The position numbers were made by a program, and so were the translations under genes. Positions 1 through 7,572 of a DNA stretch of 59,597 nt are shown here, one piece after another (the first letter of the stretch is position 1; every line of letters starts with the position of its first letter). The notes under the pieces were generated by a model. That model was not told the origin of the DNA and did no database searches. It worked only from the letters and a program-made list of their open reading frames with translations. This stretch comes from Methylomonas sp. ZR1. Its GTDB lineage: Bacteria; Pseudomonadota; Gammaproteobacteria; Methylococcales; Methylomonadaceae. Location of the stretch: positions 1 to 59,597 of the forward strand of contig NZ_RCST01000002.1 in the NCBI RefSeq assembly GCF_013141865.1, read 5' to 3'.

Positions 1-93
1 CCAAAACGACGGCAAATTGATCGACTTGGATGCGCTGGTAGAAGGACTGAAATTAGGGTGACAAAATTTTCGGCGGTTCCGGCTTACAACCCC
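1..93. repeat. Terminal redundancy of the linearised circle
   Basis: Bases 1-93 are identical to 59505-59597. They hold the last codons and stop of the transposase and the right inverted repeat of the transposon. The duplication is an assembly overlap of a circular molecule, so the true length is 59,504 bp. The overlap ends exactly at the outer edge of the inverted repeat, where the plasmid flank begins. Confidence 0.95.
56..93 (-). repeat. Tn3-family right inverted repeat (IR-R), first rendering
   Basis: These 38 bases are the inverted complement of the left repeat at 43837-43874 with one mismatch. Read from the outside they begin GGGGTTGTAAGCCGG, with the GGGG start typical of Tn3-family ends. 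The same repeat appears again at 59560-59597 because the window overlaps itself. The flanking bases 94-98 (AACGT) are one copy of the target duplication. Confidence 0.95.
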
Positions 94-247
94 AACGTGG
101 CAAAAATAAGTCCACCGCATACAAGGCGAGGAACATTGAACCGAGAGGAAAAATGATAGGCAAGTGTTCCATTCTCCTACTGAAGGCGGAAACAGCATCA
201 ATAATAAACATTACGTAAGTGAACCAGATTTCATAAAGACGATACAT
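94..247 (-). pseudogene. 5' half of a small membrane-protein gene split by the transposon
   Basis: The gene starts at 247 after a GGAG ribosome site 7 bases upstream and lies 14 bp downstream of the resolvase stop, so it was probably cotranscribed with it. It encodes about 51 residues with two hydrophobic stretches before it meets the transposon end at 93. The 3' half is at 43716-43836. Joining the halves with one copy of AACGT gives an uninterrupted frame of about 89 residues with about three membrane segments and a basic C-terminus (GRRRYH, then stop). I do not recognise the family. It once sat between the resolvase and repA; its role is unknown. Confidence 0.8.
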
Positions 248-261
248 TTAAAACTCCAACA

Positions 262-810
262 CTAATTTGCAGATTTGAGCGCCCGGTAAACCGACGCACG
301 GCTAATGCCAAGCTGTTTGGCAATTTTTGTTGCCCCTTGTTTTTGATTATGTAGCTCCAGAATCTTGTCGTTATCGACAGATTTTTTTCCCCCTCGATAC
401 GCCCCCCTGGCTTTGGCTGCTTCGATTCCTTCCCGCTGCCGCTCCTTCCTTAAATTAGTTTCAAATTCAGCGAACACACCAAGCATGTCGTAAAACGCCT
501 TTCCGGCCGCCGAATCGGTATCGATAAGCTGTTCAGTTGCCCTTAACGATACCCCGCGTTTTTTGAGGTCTATAACGATGTCTTGTAGGTCTTTAATGCT
601 GCGGGCTAGACGATCCACTCTTGTCACGACCAGCGTGTCGCCTGGTCGAAGGAAGTCGAGCAGGATTTTCAATTCATGCCGTCCGTGCCTGCTCGTACCT
701 GAAGCTTTTTCAGCCCGAACAATATCGCAACCAGCTTGCCTTAAAGCTTGCTCTTGTAAGGTGTAATCTTGATCTGCGCTGGATACCCGCGCGTAACCGT
801 AAAGTGCCAT
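262..810 (-). CDS. Serine recombinase / resolvase (ParA-Pin type), plasmid multimer resolution
   Basis: This 182-residue protein has the small serine-recombinase layout. The N-terminal catalytic domain contains GYARVSSADQD (nucleophile Ser10 or Ser11), a central RVDRLARS segment and the AEFETNLRKERQREGI helix. A short C-terminal Hin-like helix-turn-helix (ATKIAKQLGISRASVYRAL) ends the protein. On plasmids such enzymes resolve multimers at an adjacent res site, and a candidate with repeated TGTCTCAA lies just upstream (about 840-925). It is distinct from the transposon resolvase at 55946-56539. Start ATG at 810; no strong ribosome site is visible. The interrupted membrane-protein gene follows 14 bp downstream. 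Confidence 0.9.
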   Translation of the reverse strand: MALYGYARVSSADQDYTLQEQALRQAGCDIVRAEKASGTSRHGRHELKILLDFLRPGDTLVVTRVDRLARSIKDLQDIVIDLKKRGVSLRATEQLIDTDSAAGKAFYDMLGVFAEFETNLRKERQREGIEAAKARGAYRGGKKSVDNDKILELHNQKQGATKIAKQLGISRASVYRALKSAN

Positions 811-839
811 ATGAGTATGAAAAATGTTTCAACAGGGTT

Positions 840-925
840 TAGACATCTTCAGAATATCAGTTTGTCTCAAGACAAACAACCCTGATGAAACAAAAAACTG
901 TCTCAAATAAATTGAGTCAACAAGG
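840..925. promoter_or_regulatory. Probable resolution site / promoter region of the resolvase
   Basis: The upstream region carries an interrupted palindrome GTTTGTCT-CA-AGACAAAC at 860-877. A second imperfect one, CTGTCTCAAATAAATTGAGTCA, spans about 898-919. Both share TGTCTCAA. Repeated short inverted sites directly upstream of a serine resolvase are typical of res sites and usually overlap its promoter. This is assigned by position and symmetry only. Confidence 0.5.
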
Positions 926-963
926 TATACCCTAGAAATGCACGTTAGCGCCTATCATGATTC

Positions 964-1170
964 CTACAGCACCGTCGAATCTGCTAAGCACACCCTATGC
1001 CCGAACATGTCTTTATGAAACGTCACCGATTCAACCCCTAGACGGCTGATGTAAACCCGCATCTTATTCATGTAATAAGTCGAATCAACGTGCTTGTCGC
1101 AGTGCTCACAAGGCCCGTATCTGTCCGAGCTGCCGTTTAACCTTTTCATCCTATAAATGTATTTATGCAT
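964..1170 (-). CDS. Hypothetical protein with CxxC motif (68 aa)
   Basis: I do not recognise the family. The start at 1170 is chosen over an upstream in-frame one (1281) because AAGGA lies 7 bases before it. The protein holds a CEHC pair followed by DKHVDSTYYMNKMRVYIS and ends in GHRVCLADSTVL. This suggests a small metal-binding or redox-sensitive fold, but only one CxxC and one distant Cys/His set are seen. It is the first gene leftward of the hairpin-rich stretch 1330-1500, and the resolvase promoter region lies downstream. Confidence 0.6.
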   Translation of the reverse strand: MHKYIYRMKRLNGSSDRYGPCEHCDKHVDSTYYMNKMRVYISRLGVESVTFHKDMFGHRVCLADSTVL

Positions 1171-1347
1171 TTGCGAATCCTTAAAATTGTCCTTTTCGGG
1201 ACGCCCGGCTTGAAAAATGATTTTCGCGCCTGCGAAAATCAATACCTGTGATTTATGCACATCTGAAGCGTGGGGGGTCATTCAATCGCCCCCCCGAAAA
1301 AGCGAAGTTGTGTGTAAATCATCAGGTATATGGCGACAGCACAGCCG

Positions 1348-1416
1348 GGGATAAGCCCAGCGGCTAAGGGGTTGTGCCGACGCAATAGCAAAGGCACATC
1401 GCCCTTATTGAGCGTT
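1348..1416. repeat. Third, diverged copy of the GGGATAAGCCC repeat element
   Basis: The segment begins GGGATAAGCCCAGCGGCTAA and ends in CCCTTATTGAGCG. It matches the first about 80 bases of the longer elements at 3452-3750 and 42117-42421, but diverges afterwards. No reading frame is conserved between the copies. Confidence 0.6.
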
Positions 1417-1417
1417 T

Positions 1418-1455
1418 CGCCGCAAGGCCAACCTGGTAAGGTTGGCCTTGCGGCG
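1418..1455. repeat. Perfect 16-bp stem hairpin
   Basis: CGCCGCAAGGCCAACC (1418-1433) is followed by a six-base loop and its exact reverse complement (1440-1455). There is no T-run on either side, so it is not a classical terminator. It lies at the 3' end of the short repeat element and just beyond the terminator at 1474-1500. Confidence 0.85.
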
Positions 1456-1465
1456 ATTTCTACTA

Positions 1466-1500
1466 AATATAAAGCAAGGAAGGGCGTAGCCCTTCCTTGC
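1466..1500 (-). terminator. Rho-independent terminator, minus strand
   Basis: GCAAGGAAGGGC (1474-1485), a 3-base loop and GCCCTTCCTTGC (1489-1500) form a 12-bp perfect stem. Read on the minus strand it is followed by TTTATATTT. It would end transcription of the genes at 1509-1968. Confidence 0.75.
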
Positions 1501-1508
1501 TTACGTTG

Positions 1509-1688
1509 TTAAGATTGACTAGCAACGTTCGCCGGGTGTGCGGCAATTAACAACCATAAAACAGACTCAGCAAGCGCGTTGATAACGTTGCCGCTTGCGG
1601 CGGCGTTGTCTGGGTTTAATGCGTCGCTTTGCCGCTTGATTTCATCAAGCAAATGCATTTTCAAAAAAATCAACATTTGTTTGTTCAT
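1509..1688 (-). CDS. Possible small ORF (59 aa) or frameshifted tail of the gene upstream
   Basis: This reading frame overlaps the 3' end of the gene at 1645-1968. It starts at a weakly supported ATG (GGGG just upstream) and encodes a helical segment MHLLDEIKRQSDALN followed by a hydrophobic tail. The overlap contains seven consecutive T's on the coding strand. Loss of one T would fuse the upstream protein directly to this frame. I cannot tell whether it is a separate translationally coupled gene or the displaced C-terminus of its neighbour. Confidence 0.35.
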   Translation of the reverse strand: MNKQMLIFLKMHLLDEIKRQSDALNPDNAAASGNVINALAESVLWLLIAAHPANVASQS

Positions 1689-1968
1689 AACCCCACGTTG
1701 CAAAGACAATCTCACCAACCGCCAAGCCGTGGCCAGTTTGGCGATTTGAGCGTTTCAATTCCTCGAACGCTGTTTGCTGCTCGATGTAATTGGATAAATG
1801 TCTATCGCGTCGATCTGGCGAAGAGAACGACAAAAAACGCGCGGGCTTGCCTTGTCTCCCCTTATAGGCAACATAGGCCGGCCCGCTCTTACCCTCAAAA
1901 CAGTAGGCAATAACGACGGCGGCGGGAAAATCGCGGGTTTCTGCGTTGGCTGAAATATAGCGGCTCAT
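1645..1968 (-). CDS. Small plasmid protein with WGYEQTN motif (107 aa)
   Basis: The protein contains AYCFEGKSGPAYVAYKGRQGKPARF and, near its end, GEIVFATWGYEQTNVDFFE. A WGYxQTN-type motif occurs in small phage and plasmid proteins of unknown function, possibly in the LPD29 group; I hold that assignment weakly. In the relatives I recall, the motif is followed by more sequence, whereas here the frame stops six residues later, just after a run of seven T's. A frameshift is therefore possible (see 1509-1688). Start ATG at 1968 follows GGAGAAACC. A terminator lies downstream at 1466-1500. Confidence 0.6.
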   Translation of the reverse strand: MSRYISANAETRDFPAAVVIAYCFEGKSGPAYVAYKGRQGKPARFLSFSSPDRRDRHLSNYIEQQTAFEELKRSNRQTGHGLAVGEIVFATWGYEQTNVDFFENAFA

Positions 1969-2035
1969 AATGGTTTCTCCGATCTATTAGAAAGGTGCCC
2001 AGTAATGGGCACCATGTTTGCAAGGCTTCCAGCTT

Positions 2036-2857
2036 TTAAGCGGCTTTGAGTTTTTTCATTTCTTCGGCCAGCGTCCAAAGTGCCTTATTCAATCTAACGT
2101 TTTCGGTCACGCTCTTAACTTCCCTTGCCCGTTGTGAGTTTCTGGTATTGAGGTTCTGCACACTAACCCCGCCTTTCAAAACCTTTTCTTGCAACACATT
2201 AAACGTTGTCCAAAGGTCGGCGGATTGGTCAGCAGTCCGGCGCGGCCTTAATAGTTCAGCATTGTTAACGCTGACCTCTTCACCGTCCCAACGTAAACCC
2301 TTTGCCGCTTCCGCAAAAATCCCTTGTTCGGCTCTGGTCAACATGAGGCCGCGCATTGCGTCCATGTGTTCAATGGCCTTGGGGGTTTCTGTCACGATTC
2401 GATAAGTCCCCTCGATGACGTTATCAACCACGTTGCCGCTGTGGCGTACCCGTACACAATCGATTTGCCCATCGCTAACAATCATCCCATTTGAGCAAAC
2501 CAAACGATAAAGCCCGGCGCTTAATTGATAGCTGCTGGTTCCATCGTGCGAATTGACTAGAACGATCTCGGGTTTAACCTCGCCGACGCTAGAAAAACCG
2601 TCGTGCTGGCGAAAGCGGATCAGGTGTTTTGCAAAGCCCTTTTTATCTTCGCTACGTGTGCGAGACTCGGAAGCGAACACCGGCAAAAATCCCTCTTTAC
2701 GCAAGGCATCAACAATATTGATGGTCGGTATAAATTTATAGGTTTCAGCGCGTGAACCGTGCTTAGCTTCAGCGAAAACGGATGGAGCCAAACGGCGCAA
2801 AGCGTCATTTTCCAGCGGGCCTTGGTTCATGGTGTTATAGAAGCGATTGTTAAACAT
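2036..2857 (-). CDS. DUF932 family protein (273 aa)
   Basis: The protein matches the DUF932 family: it carries VFAEAKHGSRAETYKFIPT near the N-terminus, central GLYRLVCSNGMIVSD and HSGNVVDNVIEGTYRIV, and a helical C-terminus. DUF932 genes are common on conjugative plasmids and phages, often in the region that enters a recipient early; their biochemical role is unknown. The start at 2857 is chosen because a TGAGG ribosome site precedes it. A longer frame to 3055 reads through the promoter and a repeat and is not real. Its promoter (2876-2940) is one of four near-identical copies, which ties it to RadC, the small zinc protein and the DUF4942 methyltransferase. Confidence 0.88.
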   Translation of the reverse strand: MFNNRFYNTMNQGPLENDALRRLAPSVFAEAKHGSRAETYKFIPTINIVDALRKEGFLPVFASESRTRSEDKKGFAKHLIRFRQHDGFSSVGEVKPEIVLVNSHDGTSSYQLSAGLYRLVCSNGMIVSDGQIDCVRVRHSGNVVDNVIEGTYRIVTETPKAIEHMDAMRGLMLTRAEQGIFAEAAKGLRWDGEEVSVNNAELLRPRRTADQSADLWTTFNVLQEKVLKGGVSVQNLNTRNSQRAREVKSVTENVRLNKALWTLAEEMKKLKAA

Positions 2858-2875
2858 GGTGACTACCTCACTCAA

Positions 2876-2940
2876 AATGGCCTTGGCGGAATTGCCCGGC
2901 CTGATTGTTATAATACGCCCCAATGGGGCGTATGTCAAAC
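2876..2940 (-). promoter_or_regulatory. Shared palindromic promoter, copy A (drives DUF932)
   Basis: On the minus strand TTGACA (2938-2933) and TATTAT (2915-2910) are separated by exactly 17 bp. That spacer is part of a 21-bp palindrome with arms ATACGCCCCA and TGGGGCGTAT (2913-2933). The transcribed leader (GGCCGGGCA and CCGCCAAGGCC) is also conserved in copies B, C and D. A repressor bound to the palindrome would block RNA polymerase. Confidence 0.85.
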
Positions 2941-2997
2941 ACTTTTTAACGCCTAAATTCAAATAAATTATTGATCCGTAAAGCAATGTTGGTATGG

Positions 2998-3289
2998 TTT
3001 GTGCAATCGGGATTAAGGGTTCAGGGAAGCGGGGAATCAAAATAAAGCGCGGCATCGCCGCACCTTATCTAATCTTAACGGGGCATACTCCAGCGGTTGG
3101 AGTGAATCGGTCTTAATGGGACGAGGGCTTGCGGTGCGTACCGGTTGACAGGGAGGCCGGCGCGGTCAAGGGGTCGTGGAATAAAAAGAGAGCGAAGCGA
3201 ACGGCTTTATGCCGCGAAAGCCCCTTGACCGAATAAGCCGGGCTTTCTGTCAATATCGGCGCACAGTAAGCAAGCCTCTCCCATTAAGA
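2998..3289. repeat. 292-bp duplicated element, copy 1 (structured, non-coding)
   Basis: This stretch appears identical to 31919-32210. It holds nested inverted repeats: TTGACAG (3145-3151) pairs with CTGTCAA (3247-3253), CGGTCAAGGGG (3163-3173) with CCCCTTGACCG (3221-3231), and a small CGGC/GCCG hairpin closes the top. Together they form a stem about 109 bases long. No plausible gene lies within. Both copies sit directly upstream of a copy of the palindromic promoter. Confidence 0.9.
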
Positions 3290-3329
3290 CATCTGAAGGA
3301 CGATGTGAGCAACGGAAGTTCTTGCAGTG

Positions 3330-3435
3330 GTGACAAACAGATCAGGCTAGGCGCAAGGATTTGTCGCCACGCACTTTACTCGGTAAAATTTGGTGTCAAA
3401 GACAGACTGGCGCCAGGCTTATATTGTCACCAACC
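3330..3435. repeat. Paired GGTGACA / TGTCGCC arms
   Basis: GTGGTGACAAA (about 3329-3339) is matched by TTTGTCGCCAC (about 3360-3370) with one mismatch, and TTGTCACCAA follows near 3425. This is the same arm motif that is clustered at 17041-17273 and at 41604-41645 and 42424-42476. The remainder of 3290-3451 holds no gene I can support. Confidence 0.55.
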
Positions 3436-3451
3436 GCCGCAGGAGGGGTAG

Positions 3452-3750
3452 GGGATAAGCCCAGCGGCAAAGGGGTGTTGAGCCTGATAAGGCGAAACGT
3501 CCCTTTTTGAGCGCGGCAAGGCGGCCTGATGGTTGTAATCGTTAGCTTACAAGTCGTAACGCGACCGAGCGAAAAGCGAGCCAAGAAGGGCGTCCGGTTT
3601 TCGCGATAGCGAAAATGCCCCAAGGAATCAAAAAAAGGCCGTTGATGAGGACGATTTACCCACAGATTTCGCTTTTTCGGGGGCAGATTGAAGGCCCCCA
3701 CGCTCAATATGTGGATAAATCTTGTTGTTTTGATTTTAAAACCATGGCGA
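3452..3750. repeat. About 300-bp GGGATAAGCCC element, copy 1
   Basis: The segment matches 42117-42421 with substitutions and single-base indels. The indels (for example AAGTCGTAACG against AAGTCCGCAACG) break every reading frame, so the conserved product is not protein. Internal hairpins such as CGCGATAGCG and GGGGGC/GCCCCC are kept. A structured RNA or a mobile non-coding element are the likely possibilities. A shortened third copy is at 1348-1416. Confidence 0.75.
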
Positions 3751-3858
3751 CCTTTTAAGGTAATGAGATTTGTTTAGAGTTAAAGATGTCCTGTAATATT
3801 GTAAATCAAGGCTTACAAAAAACACTGAATAAAAAGCAAAAATAACAATTAACAACTA

Positions 3859-3877
3859 CCAAATTATAGTATTTTGG
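3859..3877 (+). promoter_or_regulatory. Transfer-regulon operator, site 1
   Basis: CCAAATTATAGTATTTTGG is a 19-bp interrupted palindrome upstream of the gene at 3924. Four further sites with the same CCAAAT...ATTTGG layout precede other transfer units. A TATAGT-like -10 lies inside it, so binding would block the promoter. Confidence 0.7.
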
Positions 3878-3923
3878 CAGTAAAATAGGGTATTCTATGG
3901 CACCACAAAAAGACAGGACACAT

Positions 3924-4301
3924 ATGAACTTACTGCCTTGCAGTCTCGCCAGTAGTATTTTGGAAGGCGATTTAGAACTAGCCGCGCAACAACAAACCCT
4001 CGACAAATTGATCGTTATGGAAACGCCAGAAGGGTTTTATGTCATCGCAAGATTTTTGTGGGCGAAAGGTAAAGACTGGTATTTGACAACCCGGCGGAAT
4101 CGAACAGAACCCAGACTCTATAAGGATTTGATACGTTTAAATAAAAATATGAAAGAAATATTTCCAACGATAGGTTTTGAGCTGCTTAGAAATCAACACA
4201 TGCCGCCGGCAGAAGTCGAAGAACCCGTACAGACTCTTACGGCCAATCCAGGGAAAGCTAAAAAACCAACTAAGCGCACCCCTAAAAATAAAAACCAATA
4301 A
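3924..4301 (+). CDS. Unknown protein at head of transfer region (125 aa)
   Basis: I do not recognise this family with certainty. The central part (GFYVIARFLWAKGKDWYLTT, then RRNRTEPRLYKDLIRLN) looks like a compact alpha/beta domain, and the C-terminus is a basic, lysine- and proline-rich tail, suggesting nucleic-acid binding. The start at 3924 is preferred because AGGAC precedes it; an upstream in-frame ATG at 3897 would lie on the presumed promoter. The gene has its own copy of the 19-bp operator and is followed by another, so it could be an autoregulated controller of the transfer operons, but that is inference. Confidence 0.7.
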   Translation: MNLLPCSLASSILEGDLELAAQQQTLDKLIVMETPEGFYVIARFLWAKGKDWYLTTRRNRTEPRLYKDLIRLNKNMKEIFPTIGFELLRNQHMPPAEVEEPVQTLTANPGKAKKPTKRTPKNKNQ

Positions 4302-4317
4302 ATAATATCGGCGTATA

Positions 4318-4336
4318 CCAAATTATGGTATATTGG
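4318..4336 (+). promoter_or_regulatory. Transfer-regulon operator, site 2
   Basis: CCAAATTATGGTATATTGG matches the 19-bp operator layout and precedes the VirB1-topoisomerase unit. It lies 36 bp upstream of the virB1-like start, with a -10-like TATGGTATAT core. Confidence 0.7.
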
Positions 4337-4372
4337 CAACACCTAAACAGTGTTGATTACGGAGAACTACCG

Positions 4373-5095
4373 ATGTTTGACCTCCTGGCGTTAGCGCAAG
4401 AATGCGCCCCTACCGTAGCCCCTCAGACAATGGCGGCAATCGTCAATGTAGAGTCCGGCAAAAATCCTTATGCAATTGGCGTCGTCGGCGGGCGGCTTGA
4501 ACGCCAGCCGACAAATCAACTAGAAGCCGTGGCAACCGCTAAGGCCTTGGCCGAAAACGGTTGGAATTTCTCAGTAGGTGTTGCACAGGTCAACCGCTAC
4601 AATTTACCCAAATACGCCGTCAGTCTGGAGCAGGCATTTGATGCCTGCACGAATATTCGGGTTGGCTCAAAAATCCTGGAAGATTGCTATGTACGCGCAG
4701 CGAAAACCACACCGGACACGCAAGTCGCCTTACAAGCCGCGTTTTCCTGCTATTACTCCGGCAACTTTACGCGCGGCTTTCAACCCGACGTAGCCGGTAA
4801 GCCTAGCTATGTAGAGAAAGTCTTAGCCAACGCCGACATAGCAACGCAAGCCATTCCGGTTGTCCCGAACATCCAATCAAACGGCCCAAAACCCAAGGCT
4901 GATCGAGCGGCACCGTCTGATAATGCACCGGTATTACTGCGGCGCAGTAATGACGCGGTGCAACTGAAAGCAATGGAGACAAACCCGCGCTCCGGACAAG
5001 AAAAACCAGTCACCAATCACACGGGGAAGTTAATAGACAATGCCCCCGTCGATATAGAGACGGACCTACGGCGTAGCTCCGCTATCGTGTTTTAG
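4373..5095 (+). CDS. virB1: VirB1-like lytic transglycosylase
   Basis: This 240-residue protein has the lysozyme-like SLT fold of VirB1 proteins. The catalytic glutamate is in VNVESGKNPYAIGVVGG, followed by FSVGVAQVNRYNL and a C-terminal AAFSCYYSGNF segment. It cleaves peptidoglycan locally so that the secretion channel can cross the wall. The start at 4373 has GGAG 8 bases upstream; the in-frame ATG at 4325 lies within the operator and is rejected. No clear signal peptide is visible, as is common in plasmid VirB1 homologues. The C-terminal about 90 residues are low-complexity. The topoisomerase gene begins 8 bp after the stop. Confidence 0.88.
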   Translation: MFDLLALAQECAPTVAPQTMAAIVNVESGKNPYAIGVVGGRLERQPTNQLEAVATAKALAENGWNFSVGVAQVNRYNLPKYAVSLEQAFDACTNIRVGSKILEDCYVRAAKTTPDTQVALQAAFSCYYSGNFTRGFQPDVAGKPSYVEKVLANADIATQAIPVVPNIQSNGPKPKADRAAPSDNAPVLLRRSNDAVQLKAMETNPRSGQEKPVTNHTGKLIDNAPVDIETDLRRSSAIVF

Positions 5096-5103
5096 GGGGC
5101 AGC

Positions 5104-7407
5104 ATGAAACTTATGGTTGTTGAAAGTCCGAACAAGATCAAAAAGCTTGAATCCATTCTCGGGAGTGAATGGAAAGTAGTCGCAAGCGTCGGCCACATAC
5201 GCGATTTGCCTCGCAAAGAACTAGGCATTGAACAGCCCGGTTTTACGCTTAACTACGAATACATTCCAGCGGCATCCGCTAACGGCCGCACGTTTCCCAG
5301 TGGTGAAGAGCGCGTTGACCGCATCCGCAAGGAGGCGGGCAAAGCCGAAATGATCTACCTGGCCAGCGATCCGGATCGCGAAGGCGAAGCCATCGCCTGG
5401 CACCTTAAAGAAACGCTCGATTTGGATGAAACGGATTATATGCGCGTGACTTTCGACGCTATTACGGATGACGTAATCCGCGATGCCCTGAAAAAAGCCA
5501 GAAAAATCGATTACAACCTGGTACATGCGCAAGAAGCGCGTCGCGCTCTTGATCGCATGTACGGTTATTTGGTGTCGCCTCTGCTTTCCAACGCGCTAGG
5601 CATGTCGCTCTCGGCCGGGCGGGTGCAAAGCCCCGCCGTCCGCCTGGTTGTCGATCAAAATCGGCGGATCAAGGCCTTCAGGAAGACGACGCACTTTGGG
5701 GCCGTCGTTTTCTTTGATGGCGATACATGGCAAGCAGAATGGAACACCAAGCCGTTTGTTAGTGAAGACAAGCCCTATATTCTTGATGAAGCCCTGGCAA
5801 CGCGTGTAGCGGCTTGCCGCCAATTCAAAGTAACAGAGTCGGATAGCGGGCCGGCGAAGCAATCGCCGCCGTCGCCGTTCTCAACCTCGCTGCTGCTGCA
5901 AGCAGCAAGCGTAAGTTTAAAACTCGATCCGGAAGTAACCGCAAAGCTTGCGCAAAAACTTTTTGAGCAAGGAGCGATTACCTACATCCGAACGGACAGC
6001 GTAAATTTTAGCGATGAAGCGATTGCGGAAATTCGCGGCTTTGCCGAAGGCAAAGGTTGGCCGCTACCCAGTAAACCCCGTAAATTCAAAGCAAAGGGCG
6101 ACGCGCAAGAGGCGCACGAAGCGATTCGACCGACTCATATCGATGTTGAGCAGGCAGGCGAAGACGACCAACAAAAGGCGTTATACCGGCTCATCTGGCA
6201 ACGTTCCGTTGCCTCTCAATTGGCCGATGCAAAATACAAGGTAAATACCGTCACGCTCGAAACCACGGATAGCGAACAAGTGTTCGAGTTCAAGGCCAAA
6301 GGCCGCGTACTCGTAGAACAAGGGTGGCGAATCCTGACCGCGAAAGACGCGGTGAAGGATGAAGACGAAGGGGAGGGCGACGACGCCAGCGGCGGCAAAG
6401 TCCCGTTGCTCGATGTCGGATCGGCCAAGTCGGCTGAATCCGGCAAGTTGCTCCGGAAGGAAACAAAGCCACCATCGCGCTTCACTAAAGCCAGCTTGAT
6501 TGCCAAGCTCGAAGCCGAAGGCATCGGGCGGCCGTCCACCTATCCCGCAATCATGCAGAACATCATGGGCAAGGGCTACCTTGTTGAAGAGAAGCGGTTT
6601 TTAGAGCCTACGGAAACGGGAGTCTTATTAGTCGATCAGTTAGTAAAAGCCGAGTTCGCGTTCATTGAATTACCATTTACGCGCGGACTTGAGGAAGAGT
6701 TAGACGGCATTGCCGAAGGCAATAGCGGCTACATCGATGTAGTCGCCCCAGCCTTCGAACAGCTCCAGACCGACATTAACGCCGTGGAAAGTAGTGGAAC
6801 CATAAAGCCGCGTTTCCCTTGCCCAAAGTGTGACGGCGGCCTACGCCGCTATTCACCGGCCGGGAAATCGCCTTTCTGGGGTTGTACGAACACCGAATGC
6901 AAGACATTCATGGACGACGCCGACAATAAACCCATTGAGCGCAAAACATACACTTGTGCGGTGTGTGAAACCGGGACAATGCGCCGCTTTAAACGCAAGA
7001 CCGGCAACGGTTACTTGTGGGCCTGCTCAAACGATGAATGTAAGCACTTCATGGACGACAAGGATGGTAAGCCCGTCGAAACCGTTGTTCATACCTGCCC
7101 AACATGCAAGACGGCACCGCTACGGCGCTACCGGAAAAAAGACAAGGAAACGGGCAAGCCCAAAGGTGGCTTTGGCTGGTTTTGTACGAATACCGATTGT
7201 AAAACGTTCCTCGATGATGCGAAAGGTAAGCCGCTTGTGCTCAAAACCTCGCCCTGCCCTGATTGCGGGCGAATAATGTACCGCCGCAAAGGCCAGTACG
7301 GCTACTGGTGGGGGTGTAGCGGATACAAGGATGGCTGTAAAACCGTTATGGACGATAAGGACGGCAAGCCCGTAAAACGTCCGCCAAAAATAACCAAAAA
7401 ACTATAA
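5104..7407 (+). CDS. topA: Type IA DNA topoisomerase with four zinc ribbons
   Basis: This 767-residue protein has an N-terminal Toprim domain (MVVESPNKIKKLESIL, then the acidic SDPDRE triad at residues 88-93). The catalytic tyrosine is Tyr294 in TYIRTDSVNFS. Four C-terminal CxxC...C zinc ribbons run from about residue 573 to 755. It relaxes negative supercoils by cutting one strand. IncP and related plasmids also carry a topoisomerase in the transfer region (TraE in RP4), probably to manage topology of transferred DNA. It is shorter than chromosomal TopA (about 865 residues) but complete in motifs. The virB1 gene lies 8 bp upstream and an operator-controlled promoter follows. Confidence 0.95.
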   Translation: MKLMVVESPNKIKKLESILGSEWKVVASVGHIRDLPRKELGIEQPGFTLNYEYIPAASANGRTFPSGEERVDRIRKEAGKAEMIYLASDPDREGEAIAWHLKETLDLDETDYMRVTFDAITDDVIRDALKKARKIDYNLVHAQEARRALDRMYGYLVSPLLSNALGMSLSAGRVQSPAVRLVVDQNRRIKAFRKTTHFGAVVFFDGDTWQAEWNTKPFVSEDKPYILDEALATRVAACRQFKVTESDSGPAKQSPPSPFSTSLLLQAASVSLKLDPEVTAKLAQKLFEQGAITYIRTDSVNFSDEAIAEIRGFAEGKGWPLPSKPRKFKAKGDAQEAHEAIRPTHIDVEQAGEDDQQKALYRLIWQRSVASQLADAKYKVNTVTLETTDSEQVFEFKAKGRVLVEQGWRILTAKDAVKDEDEGEGDDASGGKVPLLDVGSAKSAESGKLLRKETKPPSRFTKASLIAKLEAEGIGRPSTYPAIMQNIMGKGYLVEEKRFLEPTETGVLLVDQLVKAEFAFIELPFTRGLEEELDGIAEGNSGYIDVVAPAFEQLQTDINAVESSGTIKPRFPCPKCDGGLRRYSPAGKSPFWGCTNTECKTFMDDADNKPIERKTYTCAVCETGTMRRFKRKTGNGYLWACSNDECKHFMDDKDGKPVETVVHTCPTCKTAPLRRYRKKDKETGKPKGGFGWFCTNTDCKTFLDDAKGKPLVLKTSPCPDCGRIMYRRKGQYGYWWGCSGYKDGCKTVMDDKDGKPVKRPPKITKKL

Positions 7408-7416
7408 AAAATACTA

Positions 7417-7435
7417 CCAAATTACTATAATTTGG
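7417..7435 (+). promoter_or_regulatory. Transfer-regulon operator, site 3, with perfect -10
   Basis: CCAAATTACTATAATTTGG is the most symmetrical of the five sites. It contains TATAAT (7426-7431), so the operator covers the -10 box of the promoter for the virB2-virB6 operon. The 137-bp leader to virB2 also has a CCGGC-gacaa-GCCGG hairpin near 7515. Confidence 0.8.
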
Positions 7436-7572
7436 TTTATGCTAACAAGTAACAACAACCATTCATCTTATGGGGGTAATTAGATAAAACAATGCCCGTC
7501 ACACACCACTAAATCCGGCGACAAGCCGGGGAATCACCAAGCAATCTTTTTTATAAAAAACTGGAGTACGAC

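Noticed and set aside
2858..3055. N-terminal extension of the DUF932 gene
   Set aside because: It runs through the palindromic promoter and a duplicated element; the internal start at 2857 has a proper ribosome site.
3396..3707. 103-codon minus-strand frame, with a partly similar frame at 42017-42226
   Set aside because: The two repeat copies differ by single-base indels that change the frame, so no protein is conserved.
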